A DNA stretch of 64,000 bases, from positions 1 through 64,000 of the forward strand of contig JAFXQK010000036.1 in NCBI GenBank assembly GCA_017527205.1, given 5' to 3'. Within the stretch, counting starts at the first letter, position 1, and every line of letters begins with the position of its first letter. Made by a program: the position numbers and the translations under genes. Source of the DNA: Lachnospiraceae bacterium (GTDB taxonomy: Bacteria > Bacillota > Clostridia > Lachnospirales > Lachnospiraceae). Of this stretch, positions 17,590 through 24,899 are shown piece after piece. The notes beneath the pieces are model-generated. The model was not told the origin of the DNA, did no database searches, and saw only the letters and a program-made list of their open reading frames with translations.

Positions 17590-17922
17590 ATGGTTTTTAA
17601 CACGGGCGCGGCGCTTTTGGATGCGATTGTGCTGGCGGTGGTGAGCAGGGAACCGGACGGAACCTACGGATATAAGATTACGCAGGAGGTCCGACAGGTC
17701 ATAGAGCTTTCCGAATCCACGCTGTATCCAGTGCTCCGAAGATTACAAAAGGATGAATGCCTCGAGGTCTACGACATGGAATGCTCAGGGCGCAACAGAA
17801 GATATTACAAGGTGACAAGTCAGGGTTGGGCGCAGCTCCATCTCTATGAGAGTGAGTGGAGGCAATATGCCGACAAGATCTCAAGCTTGTTTGACGGACG
17901 ATCCCTTGTGGAGGATACCTAA
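17590..17922 (+). CDS. PadR-family transcriptional regulator
   Basis: 110 aa with the PadR winged helix: LLDAIVLAVVSREPDGTYGYKITQEV, then ESTLYPVLRRLQKDECLEVYD and GRNRRYYKVTSQG. Such small PadR proteins repress a following membrane-protein operon, and here DUF1700- and DUF4097-like genes follow in the same direction. AAGGGGTGA precedes the ATG at 17590. An upstream in-frame ATG at 17467 lies in AT-rich sequence without family similarity. Probably autoregulatory. Confidence 0.9.
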   Translation: MVFNTGAALLDAIVLAVVSREPDGTYGYKITQEVRQVIELSESTLYPVLRRLQKDECLEVYDMECSGRNRRYYKVTSQGWAQLHLYESEWRQYADKISSLFDGRSLVEDT

Positions 17923-17954
17923 GTATAAAAGCGTAAGGATGCGATAAGATCATG

Positions 17955-18030
17955 ATAAGGACATTATAAGGACGTTATAAGGACGTTATAAGGACGCCAT
18001 AATGTCGCATTAAGGTCGAAATAAGGACGC
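17955..18030 (+). repeat. 11-bp tandem repeat between the PadR and DUF1700-like genes
   Basis: ATAAGGACGTT and close variants repeat about six to seven times with an 11-bp period, roughly one DNA turn. The array lies in the 170-nt gap ahead of the DUF1700-like gene, whose own ribosome site (AAAGGAG) is further downstream. Confidence 0.8.
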
Positions 18031-18092
18031 AAAAAGAGCACAAGGCTTATGAGGATGGACGACACCGATGGAGTGTCATAAAGGAGAAAGAT

Positions 18093-19007
18093 ATGAACAG
18101 AGATGGATTTATGAGCCAGCTGGAAAGTTATTTGGCTGACGTTTCTGCAGCTGAGAAGGAAGAAGCGCTGCAATACTATAACGACTATTTTGAGGATGCA
18201 GGTCCTGAGAATGAGCAGTCCGTGATTCAATCCCTGGGAAGTCCAAGGGAGATCGCTGAGAACATCAAGGCAGAGCTTCGCGGAGAAATCATTCCAACGA
18301 CGGCAAATGCAGGAGATCATGCCATAGCGAAGTATGGACAGATTGTTCCTGCGGGAGAAGTAAAGGATGAGACGGATTCCTCCGGTGAGAAAAAGCATGG
18401 GGAGAGAACCTATGTAGGTAACGGCGGAGCAGGAGGCTCTGGCGGTTTTGGAGGAGTCGGCAGCTTTGGTGGAAGTGGAGGAGCAGGAGGAGCCGGCAGC
18501 TTTGGCGGAAGTGGAGGAGCAGGAGGCTCTGGCGGCTTCGGCAGCTTTGGTGGTGCGGCGGGTTCCTTCCAGAATGTCGGAGATCGCGCCGGGGAACTAA
18601 TTGAGAAGGCCAGAAGCTATCCCACATGGGTTTGGGTGCTGTTAATCATTTTCATTGTGTGCATTACGCCTGGTATTTTTGGCATACTGACCGGTATTTT
18701 TGGTGGTATCTTTGGATTGGTCGTAGCATGGTTTAGTGTTATCGTGGGGATTGGGGCAGCTGCATTTGGATTGATTGTTTCGTCAATTGTCATTGTAGTC
18801 GTATCGGCGCTCTGCATGCCGGTTAACCTTGCCGTTTTCCTGATGGTATTAGGAATCGGAATGCTTGTTGGTTGCCTGGGAGTACTCTTCCTGATGTTGA
18901 CGGTATGGATGTGCGGAACCGCAACGCCTGCGATCCTAAAGGGCTTCGGAGCATTCTGCAAGCTCTGCATCAAGGGCGTGAAGAAGCTTTATGACAGCAT
19001 CAAATAA
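18093..19007 (+). CDS. DUF1700 (HAAS domain)-like membrane protein with Gly-rich linker
   Basis: 304 aa. Residues 1-65 form the DUF1700 helical domain (FMSQLESYLADVSAAEKEEA, ALQYYNDYFEDAG, SLGSPREIAENIKAEL), which in these operons partners with the PadR regulator. A Gly/Ser/Ala/Phe low-complexity stretch (about residues 109-160, repeats of GGSGGAGG and SFGG) follows, then four or five hydrophobic helices. A cytosolic anchor to a membrane sensor is the usual picture. The Gly-rich region is itself a DNA-level tandem repeat and may vary in length between strains. Confidence 0.85.
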   Translation: MNRDGFMSQLESYLADVSAAEKEEALQYYNDYFEDAGPENEQSVIQSLGSPREIAENIKAELRGEIIPTTANAGDHAIAKYGQIVPAGEVKDETDSSGEKKHGERTYVGNGGAGGSGGFGGVGSFGGSGGAGGAGSFGGSGGAGGSGGFGSFGGAAGSFQNVGDRAGELIEKARSYPTWVWVLLIIFIVCITPGIFGILTGIFGGIFGLVVAWFSVIVGIGAAAFGLIVSSIVIVVVSALCMPVNLAVFLMVLGIGMLVGCLGVLFLMLTVWMCGTATPAILKGFGAFCKLCIKGVKKLYDSIK

Positions 19008-19028
19008 ACAAGTTAGGAGTGTGGAGAT

Positions 19029-20024
19029 ATGAAAGGATTTATAAAGGGCTGCGGTATAGTTGTATTATTCTTACTTGGTGCAGGATTGGCGCTGACCATT
19101 GCTGGGTGTGCATTGGGAGGCCCCCAGCAGATTACGAATGTTGTTAGGGACGTCACTGACGGAAAGGTAGACATCAATCTTGATTCTAACAATTGGGGAA
19201 TCAACATTGGCGGGGTATCCTCTGATGACGTAAAGGATGCGTTAAAGGGAATCATGGATAACAAGATCTATAACATGGATGATTTTGGCTCCGTGTTCAA
19301 TAATGGCAAGGAGACCTTGTCCGGTGACGTGGAAAAGTACAGCATTGATGCTGCTGGCGTGGAAAAGCTTCGCCTTGACATTGGCGGTTGCGAGCTGACC
19401 ATCAAGGAATCCGACGATGACAATTTCTGGGTAGAAGCAAAGAACGTACAGAAGTTCCAGGCGTATGTTGATGGCGAGACGCTTCGCGTGGTGAACACGA
19501 GCAAGGAAAAGAGCCTCACTGGCCTCAACATCAAAAACGTGAAGATCACTCTTTACCTACCTACTGACTTTACGTGTGAGAAGGCGGAAGTCGAGCTTGG
19601 CGCCGGAATCCTTCTATCGGACAGTTTTGTAGCCGAGAAGGCCGAATTCAAGATCGGTGCAGGGGAGTTAAAGCTTGGTTCCATGGATTGTGATGAGATG
19701 GAGATCGAGGTTGGCGCAGGCAATGTCGAGATTTCCAATGCAAATGTTGATAAGCTGAATGTCAAGATTGGTGCAGGAAACATGAGCTTTGATGGCACTG
19801 TTTATAAGGACGCTAAGGTGAAATGTTCCCTTGGTAACATCAATTTGAAGCTAAAAAATGAGTTTGAGGATTTCAATTATAAGGTGGAATGTGCTTTAGG
19901 CAATATCAAACTAAATGGCAAGCAATATAGTGGTCTGGCGAAGGAAGAGAAAATTGACCATGGCGCTGACCAAGACATGAAGCTGGAATGTGCTACGGGA
20001 AACATTGAAGTAATGTTTGAGTAA
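19029..20024 (+). CDS. DUF4097-type beta-strand repeat lipoprotein
   Basis: 331 aa. The signal peptide has a lipobox (ALTIAGC). The mature part is a right-handed run of beta repeats typical of DUF4097 (LRLDIGGCELTIKES, AEVELGAGILLSDS, AEFKIGAGELKLGS, MEIEVGAGNVEISN, LNVKIGAGNMSFDG, ECALGNIKLNG). It forms the third gene of a PadR/DUF1700/DUF4097 module, thought from its distribution to serve cell-envelope sensing. TTAGGAGTGTGGAG precedes the ATG. The downstream hairpin ends the operon. Confidence 0.88.
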   Translation: MKGFIKGCGIVVLFLLGAGLALTIAGCALGGPQQITNVVRDVTDGKVDINLDSNNWGINIGGVSSDDVKDALKGIMDNKIYNMDDFGSVFNNGKETLSGDVEKYSIDAAGVEKLRLDIGGCELTIKESDDDNFWVEAKNVQKFQAYVDGETLRVVNTSKEKSLTGLNIKNVKITLYLPTDFTCEKAEVELGAGILLSDSFVAEKAEFKIGAGELKLGSMDCDEMEIEVGAGNVEISNANVDKLNVKIGAGNMSFDGTVYKDAKVKCSLGNINLKLKNEFEDFNYKVECALGNIKLNGKQYSGLAKEEKIDHGADQDMKLECATGNIEVMFE

Positions 20025-20045
20025 ATTCAGGGAATAAGAAAAAGC

Positions 20046-20071
20046 TGGGCTGACCGTAAAGGGTCAGCCCA
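20046..20071. terminator. Bidirectional intrinsic terminator
   Basis: TGGGCTGACC pairs with GGTCAGCCCA around a 6-nt loop. On the plus strand AATTT follows. On the minus strand the tail is GCTTTTTCTT. It sits between two convergent genes, so it probably serves both. Confidence 0.88.
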
Positions 20072-20099
20072 ATTTGCGTTTCCAAATGCTACTAGAAGA

Positions 20100-21053
20100 T
20101 TATTTGGCTTCTTCCTCAGGGGATACCTGAAGGAAGAGGCCTGATTTTTTCAGCGCGGGACGCAGGGCCAGATAGAAAATGGTTGCTGCAATTACGGCAA
20201 CGATGGCATTGACAAAGGTTGTCAGGGCTGCCATTTTTGCGAAGACGCTTGCAATTTCCTGGGGAATGCCAAGAATGTAAATCTTGTAAAAATATCCGAC
20301 CAGAGGGTCGGCAACGACATTGAACGCCATGCCACAGATGCTGGCGAGAATGGTCACTCCGGTCACGAATTTAGCCGTATGCGTCTTGCTGATTTTGAAA
20401 ATCTTATGAGCGACCAGCCCTACAATGAGTCCGATCAGGAGCTTTAAGAGGAAGGTCTTGGGAGCGCTGGTGACATAGGCGGTCGTAAGGTCACCAATGG
20501 TCATGCCAACGGCTCCGGCAAGGCCGCCGAGGTATCCGCCAAGGAGCAGGGCGCCTAAGACGCAGAAGACGTTTCCAAGGTGGAAGGCCGTCTTTTCCGT
20601 GCCTACGGGGATGTCAATTTTGAAAAAGGCAAATCCGACATAGCAAAGGGCGGCCATGAAGCCCGCCATGGCAAGGCGCTTCGTGTCCAGAGCCTGAGAG
20701 GGATGGACTCCAATGAATGCGTTGTATAATCCTTTGATGACAAACACGAGAGTTAAAAAGAGCGCTGTCATGCTAAAGGAATAAGGACGCTCTAGGCGCA
20801 GCTTTTCATCGCTTAGGGAGCTTGCCGTTTTTTTCAGATTTTCGAGGTTTCCCTCGTCCGTGCCGGCTTCAATTTTGCTGATCTTGGACTTGACGGAGCT
20901 AAGCTCAGATCCAATGACCTTGGATTGCTGATAGGTTCCGCCATGGGTATAAATGGCGAGAATCAGACTGACGATAAAAAGCACGCCGCTGACGAAGAGT
21001 AAGCGCCAGCCCTTTACTCTGGCGGTTTTGGTTTCTGCTTGTTGTTTGCTCAT
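20100..21053 (-). CDS. ECF transporter S component, probably for vitamin B6
   Basis: 317 aa. After an N-terminal membrane helix and a ~55-residue soluble coiled segment (VKSKISKIEAGTDEGNLENL), the last ~200 residues are a typical six-helix ECF substrate-binding unit (LAMAGFMAALCYVGFAFFKI, LGGYLGGLAGAVGMTIGDLTTAYV, FVNAIVAVIAATIFYLALRP). S components capture a vitamin and work with shared EcfA/A'/T subunits, which are not in this window. The neighbouring pyridoxal kinase and PdxR-like regulator make a B6 vitamer the likely substrate (inference). The ATG at 21053 follows AGAAGG at 7 nt. The ~100-residue N-terminal extension is unusual for S components. Confidence 0.85.
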   Translation of the reverse strand: MSKQQAETKTARVKGWRLLFVSGVLFIVSLILAIYTHGGTYQQSKVIGSELSSVKSKISKIEAGTDEGNLENLKKTASSLSDEKLRLERPYSFSMTALFLTLVFVIKGLYNAFIGVHPSQALDTKRLAMAGFMAALCYVGFAFFKIDIPVGTEKTAFHLGNVFCVLGALLLGGYLGGLAGAVGMTIGDLTTAYVTSAPKTFLLKLLIGLIVGLVAHKIFKISKTHTAKFVTGVTILASICGMAFNVVADPLVGYFYKIYILGIPQEIASVFAKMAALTTFVNAIVAVIAATIFYLALRPALKKSGLFLQVSPEEEAK

Positions 21054-21174
21054 GTGATTACCTTCTTTCTGACAATGCAAGATGTCGATTATTATTGTTT
21101 GTTTAGATGTATGCTATGTTTCGTGCTTTTGTGGTTTGTCGTATAGTTCCTGCCAAGGATGTCTTAACATTCTG

Positions 21175-22026
21175 TCATTTCTGCGCCGAAATTTGCTCAA
21201 TTCTTTTCATGAGATAAGGCAACTCCAATTCAAAATTCACTGCGTAATTCACGCGATTTGGATCCTCATAGGTATTCTTGATACAGGCTGTGACATAATC
21301 TGCGGCGAGCTTCAAGGCATCAAAGGTGGAAAGACCTTTGCCGATGGCGCCCGTAAAGGTGCTGGCAAAAATGTCGCCTGTGCCATGCGACTTAAACGGA
21401 ACCTTAGGGTTGCCATATTCGAAGAATTCGCCTGATTCCACGTTCAGTCCCATAAAGCCGAAGGTGCCATCCGAAAGGGTCACGCCCGTAATGACGACGA
21501 GCCTTGCACCGAGCTTTGCAAGCCCCTTTAGCAGCTCTTTCGTGACATCGGGTGCCGCATCCTCTCCGGGATAGGGCACGCCCAGCATCAGGGCTGCCTC
21601 GGAAAGGTTTGGCAGGATGACGTCTGCCTCGCCGCAAAGACTTGCCATTTTCTCAGGGAAATGCTCATCAAATCCGGCATACAGCTTTCCGTTGTCCGCC
21701 ATGACGGGGTCAATGATGGCAATGGTTTCGGGCGCCTTAAAATCCTTTAAGTAGTCCTTGACGATGGAAATTTGACGCTCGCTCCCTAAGTATCCGGTAT
21801 AAATAGCACTGAATTGAAATCCTTCTTTTTTCCAATGCTCCCTGATGGGGTCAAGGTCTTCCGTCAAGTCCCGAAACGTAAAGCCCTGGAACTGTGTATG
21901 GGTAGAAAGCACTGCCGTAGGAACGATGGCGGTCTCTAGTCCAAAGGAAGAGATAATGGGGAGCGCCACCGTCAGGGAGCACTTTCCGATACAGGAAATA
22001 TCTTGTATGGTCATGATTCGTTTCAT
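21175..22026 (-). CDS. pdxK: Pyridoxal/pyridoxamine kinase
   Basis: 283 aa, a ribokinase-fold kinase that phosphorylates B6 vitamers in salvage. Features: an N-terminal QDISCIGKCSLTVALPI, TGYLGS, IIDPVMADNGKLY, the anion hole SHGTGDIFASTFTGAI with catalytic Asp, and LPNLSEAALMLG. The family also includes ThiD-like enzymes, but the S component just downstream and the divergent PdxR-like regulator favour B6. AAGGAG precedes the ATG at 22026 by 10 nt. An upstream in-frame ATG at 22095 is less likely. Confidence 0.87.
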   Translation of the reverse strand: MKRIMTIQDISCIGKCSLTVALPIISSFGLETAIVPTAVLSTHTQFQGFTFRDLTEDLDPIREHWKKEGFQFSAIYTGYLGSERQISIVKDYLKDFKAPETIAIIDPVMADNGKLYAGFDEHFPEKMASLCGEADVILPNLSEAALMLGVPYPGEDAAPDVTKELLKGLAKLGARLVVITGVTLSDGTFGFMGLNVESGEFFEYGNPKVPFKSHGTGDIFASTFTGAIGKGLSTFDALKLAADYVTACIKNTYEDPNRVNYAVNFELELPYLMKRIEQISAQK

Positions 22027-22122
22027 GCTTGTTCTTCTCCTTGTCTCATTTTGCAGAACTACAAAAGATTTAGCTGTTTCCGCATTCATCTGCATTAACG
22101 CTTTCGCGTGTCAAAGTTCATG

Positions 22123-22151
22123 TTGCAAGGATAAAACAAAAGTGGTATTAT
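22123..22151 (+). promoter_or_regulatory. Putative promoter of the MocR/PdxR regulator gene
   Basis: TTGCAA, a 17-nt spacer and TATTAT. The -10 hexamer overlaps almost completely with that of the divergent pdxK promoter. An imperfect palindrome TGGTA...TACCA covers the shared zone. Confidence 0.55.
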
Positions 22152-22173
22152 TGATAGTACCATATTGTAACAA
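22145..22173 (-). promoter_or_regulatory. Putative pdxK promoter
   Basis: On the minus strand: TTGTTA (22168-22173), a 17-nt spacer and TAATAC (22145-22150). It points towards pdxK and overlaps the divergent plus-strand promoter. Confidence 0.5.
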
Positions 22174-22268
22174 AATTATAAGACCAGATACAATATAAAA
22201 TTTTCGGAGATGCTGCATTGGGTGGAGTACGGCATATGATGAATGGAGAATGCAGGGGGACGTGATTC

Positions 22269-23807
22269 ATGTTGGTTTATGATTTGGAAAAACGCGGGCA
22301 GACGCCATTATATGAATATTTATATGCTTGTATCAGGGACGACATTTTGCAAGGCGTTCTTCAGGCCGGAGAAAAGTTGCCGTCAAAGAGGGCGATGGCG
22401 AAGGATCACGGCATTGCGCTGATCACGGTGGAGAACGCTTACGCGCAGCTGATGATTGAGGGCTATGTCACCGCAAAGGAAAAGAGCGGGTATTTCGTGA
22501 ATGCGGACATGGCGCAGCTGCATGGATGGGCAGGAGATGATTCGGCTGAGGCTTCCGTGAGGAACGAGGAGATCATGCACCCACAAAGAAAGGGCAACGG
22601 GGAAGAAGCGGAGAGGCATGCCATACAAAGAAAAATTACGCGGGAAACGTCCCACGATTGCAGGTTAAATCAAGAGGCGATCTCAAAGGAGAGGACGGGA
22701 GACGACCTTGTGGATTTTTCTTCGAGCAGGTTAAAGCGAGATGCCTTTCCCTTTGCCACCTGGACAAAGCTGATGCGGCGTGTCTTGGATGACCGCGAGG
22801 AGGCTTTTTTGGAGAAGCCTGAGAGCAGGGGCGTGCCGGAGCTTCGCGAGGCAATTGCAAAATATCTGCGAAAGGCAAAGGGACTTAACGTCACGGCAGA
22901 TCGCATCTTTGTAGGACCCGGAACGGAGTACCTGCATCACCTGATTTTGCAGCTTGTTGGTTCCAGCCGCATTGTTGCGGTGGAGGATCCTGGCTATAAA
23001 AAAGTAGGGCAAATCTATGAGAGCCATGGAATGAAATGCCTTCATGTTCCCGTGGATGAAAATGGCCTGATCGTGGACCGGCTTTGGAACAGTAATGCGA
23101 AGCTGGTGCATCTTTCGCCCTCGCATCATTTCCCCACGGGTTGCGTCATGCCGATTGGACGGCGCAGGGCGCTGCTCGATTGGGCGAGAACGCAGGGAGC
23201 CTATCTTTTGGAGGACGATTACGACAGCGAGTTTCGCTTTGACGGAAAACCCGTGCCAACGCTGGCGAGCCTGGATGATGAGACGGTGATTTACTTAAAT
23301 ACCTTTACGAAAACCTTGGCACCTTCCATCCGTATCGCTTATATGGTGCTTCCGGAAAAATTGAAGGAGCAATATGAGGAAAAGCTCTCGTTTTACTCGG
23401 GCTCCGTCTCCTCCTTCGAGCAGTATACGCTCGCGGCATTTATTGGGGAGGGCTATTATGAGCGCCACGTCAATCGAATGCGAAATTACTACCGGCAGCA
23501 GCGGATGAAGATTTTACGCGCGCTGGAGGAATCTTCCTTGGGAAGCATGGTCAGCGTGGAGGAACACAGTGCAGGACTGCATTTTATCCTAAGGGTACGT
23601 GCGATCAAGGATGACGACGCATGGCTGAAGGAGCTCGAGGGAAAAGGGATTCGCCTGCAGTCAGTAGCATCGTATTGCTACGGCGGTCAGGCACGCTATC
23701 GTCATCAATTTGTGATCTATTATTCTGATCTGGAGGAGCGAAATCTAAGAGAGGCATTCGAAATCATGGCAGAGACCATAATAGGGTCAGGTCAGACGGT
23801 ACTCTAG
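22269..23807 (+). CDS. pdxR: MocR/PdxR-type GntR regulator with aminotransferase domain
   Basis: 512 aa. Residues ~1-75 are a GntR winged helix (LYEYLYACIRDDILQGVLQA, LPSKRAMAKDHGIALITVENAYAQL). A poorly conserved linker (~76-150) leads to a fold-type I aminotransferase domain with FVGPGTEYLHHLIL, HLSPSHHFPTG, EDDYDSEF and TFTKTLAPSIRIAY, where the Lys should bind PLP. Such regulators sense PLP and control B6 genes. The gene is divergent from pdxK, which supports this role. GGGGGA precedes the ATG. The symbol is given by similarity and context. Confidence 0.88.
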   Translation: MLVYDLEKRGQTPLYEYLYACIRDDILQGVLQAGEKLPSKRAMAKDHGIALITVENAYAQLMIEGYVTAKEKSGYFVNADMAQLHGWAGDDSAEASVRNEEIMHPQRKGNGEEAERHAIQRKITRETSHDCRLNQEAISKERTGDDLVDFSSSRLKRDAFPFATWTKLMRRVLDDREEAFLEKPESRGVPELREAIAKYLRKAKGLNVTADRIFVGPGTEYLHHLILQLVGSSRIVAVEDPGYKKVGQIYESHGMKCLHVPVDENGLIVDRLWNSNAKLVHLSPSHHFPTGCVMPIGRRRALLDWARTQGAYLLEDDYDSEFRFDGKPVPTLASLDDETVIYLNTFTKTLAPSIRIAYMVLPEKLKEQYEEKLSFYSGSVSSFEQYTLAAFIGEGYYERHVNRMRNYYRQQRMKILRALEESSLGSMVSVEEHSAGLHFILRVRAIKDDDAWLKELEGKGIRLQSVASYCYGGQARYRHQFVIYYSDLEERNLREAFEIMAETIIGSGQTVL

Positions 23808-23817
23808 GCTGGTGGAG

Positions 23818-23940
23818 CGGATAGGACAATGGGAATGTACGGGAAGAATGGGGGCGTGAGAATGTACGGAAAGGATGGGGGACGTGAGAATACGGGAAGG
23901 ATGGGGAGTCATGGGAATATGATAGGATTAGGGAGCAATG
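23818..23940 (+). repeat. Degenerate ~28-bp G-rich tandem repeat
   Basis: GAATGTACGGGAAGAATGGG-type units recur about three times, followed by partial copies. Several GGG and GGGGG runs occur on the plus strand. It occupies the gap between pdxR and the next gene. No promoter is clear. Confidence 0.65.
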
Positions 23941-24011
23941 GAAGTGTATGAGAAGATTCGGAAAGCCTCGGCGAAAGGTTAGAGAGAATACGGCAGGATG
24001 GGGAGAAACGT

Positions 24012-24629
24012 ATGAAGGAGTTTATGAGAAATATAATGACTGGCAGCAGGCCAGTCGTGATATCCATGGTGATCTATACGATAGTGTGTCTGGTGACGGT
24101 TCTGTCCGCGTGGGCCATTGACCTGCACCGTTATGACCTTGGAAAGACGATTTCGGCCTATGTCGGATATCGAAGATGGACTGCCGCGCTATATTTCGTC
24201 TGTATCACCATCATGCTGGTGCTTCTCATGAGTTACGTGCATCGTCTGAAAATGCCACTTCCAAAGAAGCTCGTCTATTATGTTGTCTTTTTCAGCGTGT
24301 GGGGATGCGCCATTTTCCCTTCTAACAGGGAGTGGAGCCGAATGGTATCGAATATCCATCTAAAATGTGCGTATACCTTTATGTTCTCGGCATCGTTTTC
24401 CTTCCTGCTGACTGCTCTTTGGGCAAAGAGAAAGGCACAAAGGATATTTGCCCTTGCTGTTTTTGCCTATGCCATCTTTTTCATTCTGGCGCTTCTGGTC
24501 ATGAAATGGCGCTGGTTTACCGGTACGATTTTCTTCTGGGAAAACCTTTGCATTTATCTTGTGATGATTGAACTTTTCCTTGAGAGGGCAAGTGATCAAA
24601 AAAGTCATGATTCAGAACGCCATTGGTAA
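24012..24629 (+). CDS. DUF998-like integral membrane protein
   Basis: 205 aa with six predicted helices (VISMVIYTIVCLVTVLSAWAI, AALYFVCITIMLVLLMSYV, LVYYVVFFSVWGCAIFP, CAYTFMFSASFSFLLTALW, FALAVFAYAIFFILALLVM, IFFWENLCIYLVMIELF). The layout, with a conserved-looking FPSNREWS loop, resembles the DUF998/DUF1772 class. Function unknown. GGGGAG precedes the ATG. Confidence 0.6.
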   Translation: MKEFMRNIMTGSRPVVISMVIYTIVCLVTVLSAWAIDLHRYDLGKTISAYVGYRRWTAALYFVCITIMLVLLMSYVHRLKMPLPKKLVYYVVFFSVWGCAIFPSNREWSRMVSNIHLKCAYTFMFSASFSFLLTALWAKRKAQRIFALAVFAYAIFFILALLVMKWRWFTGTIFFWENLCIYLVMIELFLERASDQKSHDSERHW

Positions 24630-24778
24630 TATTTCGTAAGAGGGCTGCAACATTTTTGCTCATGTAGCAGTTACTTTGCCAGATGCAAAATCTATGGCAC
24701 TGATATACGCATAAACCATGATTTTCGCACATGGATCTGAAAGGTTATAAGTTATTGTCAAAATAATACAAAAAAAAG

Positions 24779-24857
24779 AGGGAAATGGCAGAAAAATACA
24801 TTGAAACTTTTGCCATTTCCCTTTAATATGGTATTAGATGGCATGAGTGCTCATGCC
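24779..24857 (+). promoter_or_regulatory. GH94 promoter embedded in inverted repeats
   Basis: TTGAAA (24801-24806), a 17-nt spacer and TAATAT (24824-24829). A perfect 12-bp inverted repeat, AGGGAAATGGCA (24779-24790) and TGCCATTTCCCT (24811-24822), brackets the -35 box. A second perfect palindrome GGCATGAG-TG-CTCATGCC (24840-24857) lies at the likely transcription start. Both look like operator sites; the first could also act as a weak terminator for the upstream gene. Confidence 0.6.
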
Positions 24858-24899
24858 TGCTACTTGATGCAAAAAAAGAAAATGCAGGAGGTTACGAAT

